From Venturia oleaginea (lineage: Eukaryota > Ascomycota > Dothideomycetes > Venturiales > Venturiaceae), in NCBI GenBank assembly GCA_013176395.1, contig JABMLP010000004.1, positions 372,001-436,000 of the forward strand: a stretch of DNA of 64,000 bases. The letters are read 5' to 3'. Shown in pieces: positions 45,447-55,822 of the stretch. Every line of letters starts with the position of its first letter. Positions within the stretch are counted from its first letter, which is position 1. Under the pieces are notes generated by a model. That model did not search any database. It worked only from the letters and a program-made list of their open reading frames with translations, and was not told the origin of the DNA. The position numbers and the translations under genes are program-made.

Positions 45447-46787
45447 ATGTCCGCCATGCTGAGATACGCTTTACCCGTCCTCGCGGCCGCCGGTGCTGCT
45501 TCAGGTACGTACACTCGACTAAGCAGTGTGGAGCATTGCCTCGACTGTCAACTGATTGACCATATCCATGGTCACCGACCCGCCAAAGAACTTTTCACTA
45601 ACGCGTCTTGCCAGCTGCTTGCAGTGCCTCCGCTACCTTGACCATCCAGAATGCTGGTGATGCCTCGGCCCTTGCAACATGTACTACCTACTCCGGATCC
45701 ATTGCTGTGGCGACTGGCACGACGGACACCATCAACTTCGCCTCGGTGAGGTCCATCACCGGTGACTTGAACATCGCCAGCAACAGCGCCATCACGAGTG
45801 TCGGTGCCGACTCTTTGACAAGCATTGGCGGTACCTTCACCGTCTCCAATTGCCAAATCTTGAGCTCGCTCTCCTTCCCACAACTCACATCTGTCGGAAA
45901 CATCGACTTCGAGGGTCTGCCCAACTTGAACCTCCTCGGCTTCACTTCGAACGTTGCTAGAACCGGCACATTGAACATACAAAATACCTTCCTCTCCACC
46001 CTGGACGGAATCAATTTGCAGCAGGTGAACAGCATTTACATTGCCAACAACCGTTTGCTACAGGACATTAGCTTCCAGGTCTCCAACATCTCCCAGTCTC
46101 TGATCTTGGAATCTAACGGTGACCGTCTCACTGCCAGTTTCCCCAACCTGATGAGCGCCCAGAATCTGACCTTCCGCAACGTCCCAACCTTGTCCATTCC
46201 ATCTCTGCACAACGTCAGTGGATCCCTCGGTTTCTACGAAAACTCCGTCACGAGTCTCAATGCACCAAACTTAACTACTGTCGGAGGTACCTTGGCTATC
46301 AACACCAACACCCAGTTGACCAATGTGACCATGTTATCCCTCAAGTCCATCACCGGTGGTCTCCAGGTCCAGAACAACACCCTCCTGAGCGCCATCGTCT
46401 TCCCAGCTCTCGAGACTGTTGGTGGTGCCACTGACATGTACGGAAACTTCACTCAGTAAGTTTGCAATCTTTTTCTTGATTCTTAACACCTAACAATATT
46501 GCAGCGTTTCTCTCCCAGCTCTAAGGGACAACCGTGGTGCCTTCAACATCCAATCCACCGGTGACCTCACCACCGACTGTGCTACATTCAAGGCCCAGAC
46601 TGGTGCCAGTAGCGTCATCAAGGGCAAGTACCAGTGCGTCGGTAAAGTCGCCAACCCAGGTGGAGCTGGAACAACGCCATCCAGCACAGCCGGTTCTAGC
46701 ACCAGGAAGAGTGATGCCCACACTGTTGGATACAGCCCCGCCAACACCTTCATGGGTGTCGTTGCTGTTCTCCTCGGTCTGTGGTAA
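45447..46787 (+). CDS. ecm33: Ecm33-family GPI-anchored cell-wall protein
   Basis: Predicted 393-aa secreted, GPI-anchored protein needed for cell-wall integrity in fungi. Exons 45447-45504, 45615-46455 and 46505-46787 (introns of 110 and 49 bp). A signal peptide (MLRYALPVLAAAGAAS) precedes ACSASATLTIQNAGDASALA, the conserved mature start. Receptor-L-domain leucine-rich repeats follow, with repeating patterns such as LTSIGGTFTVSNC, LTSVGNIDFEGLPNL and LTTVGGTLAINTNTQLT. Many N-x-S/T sites are visible. The C-terminus is a Ser/Thr-rich linker then a hydrophobic tail (FMGVVAVLLGLW), as expected for GPI attachment. ATG at 45447 or 45456 (MLRY) are both possible. Confidence 0.95.
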
Positions 46788-47868
46788 TCCTGTTCATCTG
46801 GGTTTATTCTGGTCGGCGTTCTTGTTCCACGTTTCTCGACAGGCTGCATAGAATTTAATAGCCTCGAAGACATTCTCTTACTCTCTCGCGGATGTTTCGA
46901 ACGTTTTGAAGAGACGACAATACCCTCGTGCTCTCCAAGAGCCCCTCCAGGGGAGGCTTGCTCTTTGCTTAGCTGGCATCTTGCTTAAGAAATCAGCACT
47001 TAATTTGGGTGGCAGTGTATGGTATATAAATGGGAGATTGCAGGTGTGGTTGATAAAGTTAAACGTCAACATTGATGGGTAGGTTCATTGAAGATCATCA
47101 CCTGGAAAGTAAAAGAGACTGAAAGAACAGAGTTTATGTTTATATGTTTGGTCTGCTACTATTGTGTGCTCTCGATCCTTCCTCTTTTCATCTTTCGATA
47201 GACGCGCGGATTTGCAGTCTGGCAGGCAGTATGTCCTTGACATTCGGGAGCATAGCGTTAGCTTGATTATAATTTGATGTATGCTTTGTATTTTCCGGCT
47301 CGTTGTCCATGCTGTTCGAGAAAGTTGACTTTACCGTTAGAAGTTTGGTACGAGCCCTGTTCGTATGTGATTTTGTTACATATTGGTTACTGTGGGACGG
47401 ATAACAGTCATCGACAGTTAGTTGCCTCATTGACCGTTGATGAAACAAGGTCGGCCCAATTTCTACCCGTTGCAAATCATGGTTGGAATGGCGATTGTCG
47501 AAGATGAGGCCGCCGGGAATTTAGCGATATGGAGTTTGAACATGAATCGTCTTTTTCATCTCGGACGGTTTGACTTGGGCGTGCGAGGTGACGTGCTTCC
47601 AAGTTCCTTCCTCTCTTGTTTGTTTGTTGGTCAACATTACGTCTCAGATCTCAACCACCTTTGATTCGGCACGTCAATGGGCGATATTTCGCTTTCGATC
47701 TCGGATTCACTCATCCGCACGGTCCTACAGCCTGCCATATAACGTCTGTCTTTGTTGACAAGGCGGTTTCAAAGCGTCTCACTCCAACTGGCACGCCACA
47801 CACCCGCTATTCTCACAGTGGTTACAAGTCACAACATCAACCTCTTCCGCTACAATACCTTTGTCGAG
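46788..47868. other. Intergenic region between Ecm33 and the coiled-coil gene
   Basis: About 1.1 kb, both neighbours on the plus strand. Short overlapping open frames on both strands show no family resemblance. It should contain the Ecm33 3' region and the next promoter. Confidence 0.45.
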
Positions 47869-48750
47869 ATGGCACCCAAACGTCCGCCACCTACGCACGA
47901 GGCTACTCCCAACGTCGTTCAGACGCGTCAAAAGGCTAGGAAGTTCGTTTCTACTTCGGCTCTCTTCGCTCAGATCCCAAAGCTCAAAGCTGCGCAGACT
48001 TCGACGCGCATATCCGCTTTGGAGCGCGTGACCGCACTCAAGCAACCGCAGATTCTTCGGATGGTGGCGGTGGTCATTCCAAAGAAGGCAGTAGATCACC
48101 CACTCCTGAACGAGTTCAATGGTATATGATACACTCTGGCGCTCACCTTTTCCCTTACCGCTTCCTTCACTTTCTCCAACCTTCCTGCTTGCGCAAAACC
48201 AAAGCTGACCCTCCCGCCACCAGACACAACAACATCCTACACGATTGACTTACTCTCTTCCGCCTCGTCGAAACTCGTTTCAACCCGCGACGCCCTCATC
48301 GAGCGTCTAGAGAAGGCCACACCAGAAACGCTGCTCAACCCATCTACCAAGAATCTCCGCGCCAGCCTTTGCAAACCACTTCACCCAACCCCCGCCATCG
48401 TCTCCCTCCGCTCCACCGTCGAAAAGGAACAACAAGTTCTCTCCTCTCTGCAGAAAGAATACATATCCTTAAACTCCTCCATCAACACCCTTGTCGGCGA
48501 GATTCTACAAGTCCCGGGGCCTGTGCAGGGTAACGGGAAGGAGAAAGAGAATGAAGTGCAGGGTGAGAGGATTCAGATACATCAGGATATGATGAACAAG
48601 GTGAAGGAGATGGCTAGGGAGATTACCGATTTAGGTGCTGAGGAGGTTCGTGAGATAGAGGTGGAGAATAGGGGGGAGGCGAAGAAGAGGGCGAAGATCA
48701 CGAAGTTCTTTGCTGGGCTGGAGGACGATGAGGATGAGTATGAGGATTAG
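47869..48750 (+). CDS. Uncharacterised coiled-coil protein (259 aa)
   Basis: Exons 47869-48121 and 48224-48750 joined by a 102-bp intron (GTATAT...CACCAG). The N-terminal part is basic (MAPKRPPP, QTRQKARKFVST). The C-terminal part is predicted helical and coiled-coil-like, with VEKEQQVLSSLQKEYISLNS and QDMMNKVKEMAREITDLG, and ends in an acidic tail LEDDEDEYED after KKRAKITKFFAGL. The size and architecture recall small kinetochore or spindle-pole subunits, but I cannot assign a specific family and this is a guess from shape alone. Confidence 0.65.
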
Positions 48751-49510
48751 GATGTTCCATTCGGCGTGAGGAAGTTGAGGTGGTGTTATCATGTTGATCT
48801 ATGTCTTTGTGAATTGATGGCATGGCGAATTTGTATGATGGTATCTCCAATGTTCTAATAGACCTTTTTCAGGTTTGATATCTCACGGCACTGACGTATC
48901 TGTGGTAGATCTATTCCAGTTCTCAATCACGTAGTTGCGAGCTTTTTTTCATCACAAATGGGAAGTGAAAATTACTAGGCAGGTATCTGCACCTTCCAAT
49001 CTCCCTGCAACCATGAGTACAATCTCTGCTCCCTTCCGGACGTCAAGTCGATGTATACCATCAGTTGGCATCACATCGCTATGGCTTTAGAACTGCGGAA
49101 GAGTGGTATGGTGTAATTTGGTTTTGGGTCCTAGCGGTATTCGAAATGGGGAGGTGATGCTGAGGTAACAGACTTGTTTTGTTGAATTGGGAATTGGGAT
49201 CATAAAGGCAAAGGGGGGGACATATAGAGGTGATTTTGTGCTCTCGCTGTGTTCACAAGGTTTGCTTTGAGGTAGATGTGGGATGCTGGAGCTTTAGGTC
49301 TGCGTTGATTGCAGATTCTTTGGTTTGAGGGAATTAGATGCGTATACCTATCAAAGAGTCTATCTACCTGGCCAACAGAGAGATGGTTAGGAGAGGGAAG
49401 TGGGAGCTTAGATATTTCGTTGATGAATTAGTATGTACTGTGCGTTGGTAGCTTTGGAATCTTATATTACTCTCTCTCTCTCCACCCCAAATGGGTGGAA
49501 ATAGAATCAA

Positions 49511-49553
49511 CTGCCCCAGGACTCGAACCTAGACGCGCTCTGCGCCACCGCAG
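49511..49553 (-). pseudogene. tRNA relic lacking the anticodon arm
   Basis: Read on the minus strand, an A-box-like GTGGCGCAGAGCGCG is followed almost directly by a T-arm with a perfect B box, GGTTCGAGTCC, whose five-base stem CTAGG/CCTGG closes. The anticodon arm that should lie between them is absent, and only a short CTGC/GCAG acceptor remnant pairs. It looks like an internally deleted tRNA copy and cannot decode. Confidence 0.45.
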
Positions 49554-49827
49554 GGAGAGCTGGTGTGTGTTAGTACGGCTTGTTCAGCCGACAGAAATTT
49601 CGACACATGTTATTAATATACCATCACCACTCCGGCCGTTTTCCTCGAACACTCTTTTCTTCACAGCTCTTGCACGTTCGATTTGTTCATGCAGTTTCCA
49701 TTCGATCCCAGATGGAATGCATCTAGGGGCGCCTGTGTAGCTCGACTAATTCTTGTTGGCACAGTCCAATTCTCGGCCCTCAACGATGTCCTATTATTTG
49801 TTCAACACGGTTAATCGGAGATGGATA

Positions 49828-49878
49828 TTGATGAATTTCTGGCGAATTTAGTTTCGAGGATTGCCAGAAATTCATCGA
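49828..49878. repeat. Inverted repeat related to the 34.5-kb hairpin
   Basis: Left arm 49828-49843 (TTGATGAATTTCTGGC) pairs with right arm 49863-49878 (GCCAGAAATTCATCGA) with a single G-T wobble, around a 19-nt loop beginning GAATTTA. It shares the TTTCTGGC/GCCAGAAA stem tip and the AATTTA loop start with the copy at 34465-34517, while the stem bases differ in a compensated way. Confidence 0.75.
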
Positions 49879-50135
49879 CGTTATTCTAGAGTCGAGGTAC
49901 TTTGATTTCAATGGTATTTTCGGTGTCTAGTAGACTTAGAAGGGCATGGAATTGAAGACGCCGCGTGGTGATTATCCGATTTTCGAGTGGCCAGATACAT
50001 CTTTCTATTCACGTCATCTCAACGTCTTGTTTTTGACGGAGTTGATAACATGATGGCAAATCATGATAGTATCTATCATTGCCTATACATATTCTTACAC
50101 ACTCGTCTGATCTTCTTCTGCAAGTTTCGGGTTGA

Positions 50136-50791
50136 TCATGATGAAGTAGGTGTCTCCTCATCGGCGGGCACAACAACACCCTTCTCCTCCAACATCTTTG
50201 CCAAAGAACCATCATTGTGCATGCTCATCAAGATATCGCATCCACCCACGAACTCTTTGTCAATGTATAATTGGGGAATTGTTGGCCAGTCTGAGTATTC
50301 TTTGATTCCTGTCGTCCAATCGTTAGCCTTTGATTACCGCATGAGAAAAGTATGCTTGCAACTCCATTCATCTGTATTCTGCATTACTGAGAGATTGGGA
50401 GAGTACGGGAGTTCTAAGGATGCCGCGTGCTTACCAGATCTCAATTCCTCATCCTCCAGAACGTTGTACGCAGTGAATTTCTCTGGATCCACACCCTCGA
50501 CTCCCAAGATCTGTATCGTGGCACGGGAGAAACCGCATTGTGGTGTTTCGGGCGTTCCTTTCATGAAAAGTACGACAGGCGTGGTGGCGACTGCTTTATC
50601 GATTGCAGCTTTGGTTCCGCTGGATAGTAGTCGGGCTTGAAGAGGTGTGAGGAAGGAGCGGCGTGGGATGGCATTTCTGGAGGCGAGGGAGATGGGACGA
50701 GTGATTTGGCGGAAGGCCTGTTTTGTCAGTCAGAGTCGCGGAGGTGAGATTCGAGGAAGGAGCGTACCGAGAAGGGTGGTCTTGCTATCAT
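50136..50791 (-). CDS. grx5: Mitochondrial monothiol glutaredoxin Grx5
   Basis: 159-aa CGFS-type glutaredoxin that transfers [2Fe-2S] clusters during mitochondrial iron-sulfur protein assembly. Three exons: 50768-50791, 50435-50717 and 50136-50308; intron 2 is 126 bp. The N-terminus is an Arg/Ser-rich presequence ([18 protein letters not shown]). The active site CGFS is at 69-72 within [13 protein letters not shown]; the glutathione-binding WPTIPQLYI and [15 protein letters not shown] motifs follow. Diverges from the Hal3-like gene with 237 bp between starts. Confidence 0.96.
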
Positions 50792-51028
50792 TTTGATGGT
50801 GCGGTTGGTTGATGGATGAAGTTGGGACGTAGTCTTTTGGAAGGCGAGTTGGAGAGCGCTGTACGATGACTGATGTTTGTTTACGATCCAAGTCTGTTAC
50901 AACAATATATGACAGGAGACACTTTACGCAGCAGTTCAAGCTTCAATTATCTTTCCACTGGATCATTTTCTTCCCAAAACAGATTTCAGGCTTCGAATTG
51001 ATCCCCAAGCACCAGCGTCGACCAGAAC
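50792..51028. promoter_or_regulatory. Compact divergent promoter (grx5 / Hal3-like)
   Basis: Only 237 bp separate the two start codons, so transcription of an iron-sulfur assembly factor and a flavoprotein of CoA biosynthesis must begin in the same short interval. No specific motif is evident. Confidence 0.5.
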
Positions 51029-53546
51029 ATGACATACCCCAAAGCTGCCGATATCGAGCCGGAGGTGTTCGATCATGTACCGACCCGAGTCCCGAGTGCG
51101 AGTGCTCCGAATGCGAGTTCTCCGAATGCGAGTGCTACGAGTGCGAATGCTCCGAGTGCGAGTGCCCCGGGTAACCCCCATGTGGCGGGAATGGCGGCGG
51201 GAGTCAGGCTCACCTTACGTCCAAGGGCCCGTTGGGGAGAAATACCTCATATTCAAGAGGATGATGGCAGTGTCCGACCGATAAATTTTCATGATCTGAA
51301 AAAGATGGAGGCCTGGGTGATGCATTGCCCGGCTTGGGTGTCTGATGCTGATTTTCATGATTACGGACATGTTGTCTACACCTTGGTTCAACTAAGCTAT
51401 CGAGCCATAATGATACGAAACCGCCAAGCTCATAGGGTGACCTCAACCACACAAACCGACCCTGAGATATCAAACCAAGATGATCAAGACACCCCAGATT
51501 TGGACCAATCAACAGCACCCCTTTCTCCACGGATCCAATCCATCTTTTTTGGTGCTTTAAACTTTGGTCGGGACCCGGAAACTCTTGGCATACAATTGAT
51601 GGGACAAATCGACGGACAAACCGACGGACAACCCGACGGACAACCCGATCAGGTCTCCACTGCAAGCAATTCTACTATCGATCGTTCTGCCATCTCTGCA
51701 GGAACGGAAGCACAGTTCTACACCTCTGCAGGGATAGATACACAAACAACCTCAATTGAACAGACCCAGAACGATCAAGCTTCCAACAAGGGCAGCACTG
51801 TAACGAGTCAGGCCTCCACCCCTATAGGAACGGAAGCACAATCTCCCACCTCTGCAGAAGCGAATTCACAAGCAACCTTAATTGAACCGACCCAGAACGA
51901 TCAAGGTTCCAATAAGGGCAGTTCTGTAACGAGTCAGGCCTCCACCTCTGCAGGAACGGAAGCACAATCTCCCACCTCTGCAGAAACGAATTCACAAGCG
52001 ATCTCAATTGAACCGACCCAGAACGATCAAGGTTCCAATCAGAGCAGTTTTGCATCGAACCAAGCTTCTATCTCTGCAGGAACGGAAGCACAATCTTCTA
52101 CCTCTGCAGGACCGGAATCACAGCATTCCATCTCTGCAGAACTGAATACACGACCGACCTCGATCGAAGCAAAACAGTCCGGACAGCTGTCCACCGAGAG
52201 CAGTTTTGTTACGGGTCATTCCTCAACCTCTGCAGAAACGAGTTCACAACCGACTTCGATCGAAGCAAAACAAACCGAGCAATCATCCACTGAGAGCAGA
52301 TCTGTTACGGGCCATTCCTCCACCTGTGCAGAAGGGGCCGCACAACCGACCTCGACTGAATCAACGCAAAGCAATCAACGCTCTGCTGAGGTCAGTGCTT
52401 TCACGGGTATTTCTTCGACCTTCACAGGAACGGAGACACAGTCGACCTCAATTCAACCAACACCAACTGATCAACTCTTTGCTGAGGTCAGTGCTGTCAC
52501 GGCTTCGTCTGCGGCTTCTACAGGAACAGACAGTCATCTGGGAAAACTTGCTAAGTATCTCGTCGCAAACAACCAAAGTTCCCTTCTCGGCCTACCTGCC
52601 GCTGGCAGTCCAAAAGGAAAGAACAAGGAGATGGACCCACCTGCCTACGAATCCCTTCCAGAGGTGTTTGACCATAGGAACCATCTCGACGACAATAAGG
52701 TGCACATCCTATTGGCGGCTTCCGGTAGTGTGGCAACAATCAAGCTACCAGTATTGATCCGCGAACTGGCCAAGCTCAACATAACTACTCCACCCATTTC
52801 AGTCCGCGTGATCATCACGGATGCAGCAGCAGGATTTCTTGCTGGCCAATCAGTCGAACAACCAGACTACAAAGGCCTGGCAAATTTACCATGCGTCTAT
52901 GGCGTCTACACCAACGACGATGAATGGGAAGTTCCCTGGGTGCGAGGCAATAAGATTCTACACATCGAATTGAGACGGTGGGCGGATATCATGATTGTGG
53001 CGCCACTCTCGGCCAACACCCTCGCGAAAATCGTTGGAGGGATGAGCGATAACCTGCTTCTGAGTACGATGCGCGCATGGGACGTTTTCGGTAACTTTGA
53101 TGCACGGCACACCATCGAATTCATGAAAAAGACCATCTTCTTCGGAAACCGCTCTTCGGAATCTTTCAAAGCTCCTGGATGAATACGGTGCTGCCATTGA
53201 GGATGAAGCAGACGCAGAGAAGAAAGCAAAGAGCGCAGATCTTACAGGCAAAATGGACGGGCTCGCAATCGCAGAAAGCTCAGAGACGAAAAAGGCAGCA
53301 AAGGTGCATGGCCGCAAGCGCATTCTAGTCGCACCATCGATGAACCCAGCAATGTGGGATCATCCTGTCACAAAGAAGCACATTAAAATCTTGCAGGATG
53401 AATGGGGTGTCGGTGTCGAGGATGGTTGGATTGAGGTGCTTGGGCCAATCAACAAGACCGTCGCTTGTGGTGATTCTGGAGATGGCGCTATGATGGAGGC
53501 GAGGGATATTGTCAAGAGGATGTGGGAGGTGGTGACGCCGCGTTGA
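51029..53546 (+). CDS. Hal3/phosphopantothenoylcysteine decarboxylase-like flavoprotein with repetitive N-terminal extension
   Basis: Flavoprotein family that decarboxylates phosphopantothenoylcysteine in CoA synthesis; the yeast relatives Hal3/Vhs3 also inhibit the phosphatase Ppz1. About 500 residues of Ser/Thr/Gln-rich repeats precede the catalytic domain, which starts near KVHILLAASGSVATIKLPVL. The catalytic histidine is H645 in LHIELRRWAD, followed by APLSANTLAKI, DNLLL, the PSMNPAMW asparagine motif and the cysteine in VACGDSGDGAM (C774). The frame changes after MRAWD; I infer an intron. The model 51029-53090 plus 53209-53546 (GTAACT...GAAG, 799 aa) stays in frame; 51029-53083 plus 53172-53546 (809 aa) is also possible, and a true frameshift is not excluded. 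The acidic tail of yeast Hal3 is missing. Confidence 0.85.
51088..51170 (+). repeat. 15-bp coding repeat at the Hal3-like N-terminus
   Basis: Five or so copies of a 15-bp unit (CCGAGTGCGAGTGCT and variants with AAT for AGT) encode a Pro/Thr-Ser/Asn-Ala-Ser-Ala pentapeptide array near residues 21-47 of the Hal3-like protein. Copies are close to identical, so the array is probably still changing in number. Confidence 0.8.
51701..52204 (+). repeat. 126-bp coding tandem repeat in the Hal3-like gene
   Basis: Units start with GGAACGGAAGCACA at 51701, 51827, 51953 and 52079, exactly 126 bp (42 residues) apart. Each encodes GTEAQ...TSA...SIEPTQNDQGSNKGS-like sequence. Shorter, more diverged versions (about 32 residues, SSQPTSIEAKQ...STES...VTGHSST) continue to about 52540. 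All keep frame, so the array expands the protein without breaking it. Confidence 0.85.
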
Positions 53547-54129
53547 AGTGGGCGTCCGGTTGGTTATGGTATTGGTAGGGGTAACGATTGCTGTGAAAAG
53601 AGATGGATACGTTTTGCTCAACGTGCTTTCCAACGTGTAGCACTTTGCATGAGATTATTGGTTGGCATGGATTCCAGAGATGCATTTGGGTATTCTCTAA
53701 TGCTGGGAGGAGGATGACGAAGTCATGGGTGACATGCATCATGAGAACAGGAGGATCAACGCATTTCTAAAAAGATGGCACGACGTTGTGGTGATGATGA
53801 GCTGCGAATGAAAAGAGCTTTGTTGCTTTTTCGACACCTCTACCTCGAGCATGGTTTTCAGGTCGTGTGTTCAGTCAATGATTGTTATGGTAGTGAGGTT
53901 TGTGATGGAGGAACTTTTGGTGTTGACGGGGAAGGACGTTTACGGGGAAGGACGTTTACGAGGAAGGACGTTTGCGGGGAGCTCGGAAGTCCCAAAATAG
54001 AAACTCGATATGTAGAGGCGAGCAAGGATGTTGATCGCGTTCCGCGACTCGAGTTGTTTACTTGGATGCCTAAACATTGGTGAAAGCTATATCATCTCGA
54101 CATCTGCTACTGTGTATATTGTAACAACC
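53547..54129. other. Upstream region of Chk1 with a 16-bp minisatellite
   Basis: About 580 bp between two plus-strand genes. At 53927-53980 a 16-bp unit (CGGGGAAGGACGTTTA) is repeated three times, with small changes in the third copy and a partial fourth. It lies about 150-200 bp upstream of the Chk1 start codon, so it may fall in its promoter or 5' leader. No gene is supported. Confidence 0.7.
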
Positions 54130-55822
54130 ATGTCGCCTCTTCCTGGAGTAACTACTTCACCTTCACGAACACAAGATTCACAACTGATTTGGAACAGAGC
54201 CAAACCGCGCCATTACCTCGAAACCTACCTTTCAAGATAGTCTCGCGAACCATCGGAACAGGCGCATATGCCTTGTGAGTTCGACAACTCCATCTCCTTC
54301 ACAGACGAAAGAAAGCCGCTAACAATACCATAGTATCCGCAAAGCCATTCCCCTCAACGCAACCGCTCCCGTAATCGCCGTCAAATTCATTAACAAAGCC
54401 CACGCTTTCCAGCATGGCAAGCTCCGTCCAAAACAGCTTCAGATGGAACTCATGCTCCACCAATACCTCGGCAAACACAAGAACATAATAGAACTCCTCA
54501 CACATGGCGAAGATACTCTATACACATGGATAGCTATGGAATTGGCCGAGGGTGGCGACCTTTTTGACAAGATTGAGGCAGACGAGGGAGTGGGAGAAGA
54601 TATCGCCCATTTCTACTTTGTTCAATTGATGAATGCGGTTGGCTATATGCATGCGAAGGGTGTTGCGCATAGGGATATTAAGCCCGAGAATCTGCTTGTC
54701 AGTGGGGAGGGGAATCTAAAGTTGGCGGATTTTGGTCTGGCGGCATTGTTCATGAAGGGAGGTGTGGAGAGGTTGTGCAATACTGTATGTGGAAGCCCAC
54801 CATATATTGCACCCGAAATCGTCAAGGGACAGCGGACGAAGAGGGCGGATGTGCTGGACATCGGATACGCACCAAATGGCTCCGACATCTGGTCTTGCGG
54901 TGTAGTACTCTTCGTGCTGCTGGTTGGAAATACACCTTGGGACGAGCCGACAGCGCGTAGCTACGAGTTCAACGAATATTTACAAACGGATGGTCGGACA
55001 GGAGACGATTTATGGCTCAAGTTGCCATCTGGAGTCCTATCCCTCCTACGCGGCATGCTCAAACTCGACACATCCCGCCGCTTCACCCTCGACGAAATAA
55101 GAACGCATCCCTGGTTCACTCGCAAAAACGAGTACCTCGGTCCCAAGGGCGAAGCAGTCAATCCCATCGCTCTCGCCACTCAAATGATGGAGCAAATGCA
55201 CATCGACTTCGAAGCTCCTCCTACCTCTCATTATAATTACTCAATGGATGTAGACATGACGCATCAAGATCTAGGCTTCGCAGCAACCCAGCCCGAAACG
55301 CCCATGATAGAAACCTCCTTCGACTGGGAACCAACCGAGAACATGACGCGCTCACAACCGACTCGATCACGCGCAAGACTCGTAACACAGGTTTCTTCGT
55401 CAATGATGGACATACTTTCAGAGGACCCGGCATTGTCACAATTCACGCAGAATCCCTCCGTCCCCATTTCGCTCACGCAAGCTGCGAAACGTTTCGGCGA
55501 CATCGTGCCTTCGCATTCCCTCGCTCGTTTCGTCTCAACTCTTCCAATCGCCTTGCTTGTTCCCAATATCGTCGAGGGCTTACATCGCCTCGGCGTACCG
55601 GTCACACCAGTAGAGCGGGAAGGTCAAGTACTCATACGGGTTAAGACGGTCGATGGACGGAGACAGGCACTTCACGGGACTGTCACTGTTGAGATGTTCA
55701 ATGACGAATTATGTGAGGTACGCTTCAACAAAGCCAAAGGAGATCCATTGGAATGGCGGCGATTCTTCAAGAAGATGTGTGCGGCGTGTAGGGACGTTAT
55801 TTATGTGCCTGGTCAGTATTAG
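54130..55822 (+). CDS. chk1: Checkpoint kinase Chk1
   Basis: 527-aa serine/threonine kinase of the DNA damage and replication checkpoint. A six-codon first exon (54130-54147, MSPLPG) joins 54198-54274 and 54334-55822; introns are 50 and 59 bp with good branch sites. The glycine loop reads RTIGTGAYA, the catalytic loop HRDIKPEN (144-151), then DFG (164-166), NTVCGSPPYIAPEI in the activation segment, and the Chk1-typical DVLDIGYAPNGSDIWSCGVV. RRFTLDEIRTHPWF ends the kinase domain. After an S/T-Q-containing linker (ATQPE, RSQPT) the C-terminus resembles the KA1-like regulatory domain (VEREGQVLIRVKTVDGR). The tiny first exon is easy to miss. Confidence 0.95.

Larger units (their letters stand above)
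48751..50135. other. Intergenic region with tRNA relic and hairpin element
   Basis: About 1.4 kb between convergent genes. It holds a CT microsatellite near 49470-49482, a tRNA-like relic at 49511-49553 and a hairpin at 49828-49878, each listed separately. No protein gene is supported. Confidence 0.5.

Noticed and set aside
45034..45462. Ser/Pro-rich plus-strand ORFs before Ecm33
   Set aside because: They lie in the pyrimidine-rich leader, lack a family match and overlap the true start of Ecm33.
51210..52055. Minus-strand frames with regular Arg/Val and QRWEIVLPF repeats
   Set aside because: These are antisense shadows of the in-frame tandem repeats of the Hal3-like gene.
53091..53208. The frame change in the Hal3-like gene as evidence of a pseudogene
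   Set aside because: At least two intron models restore the frame and downstream catalytic motifs are intact, so splicing is the simpler explanation; not fully excluded.
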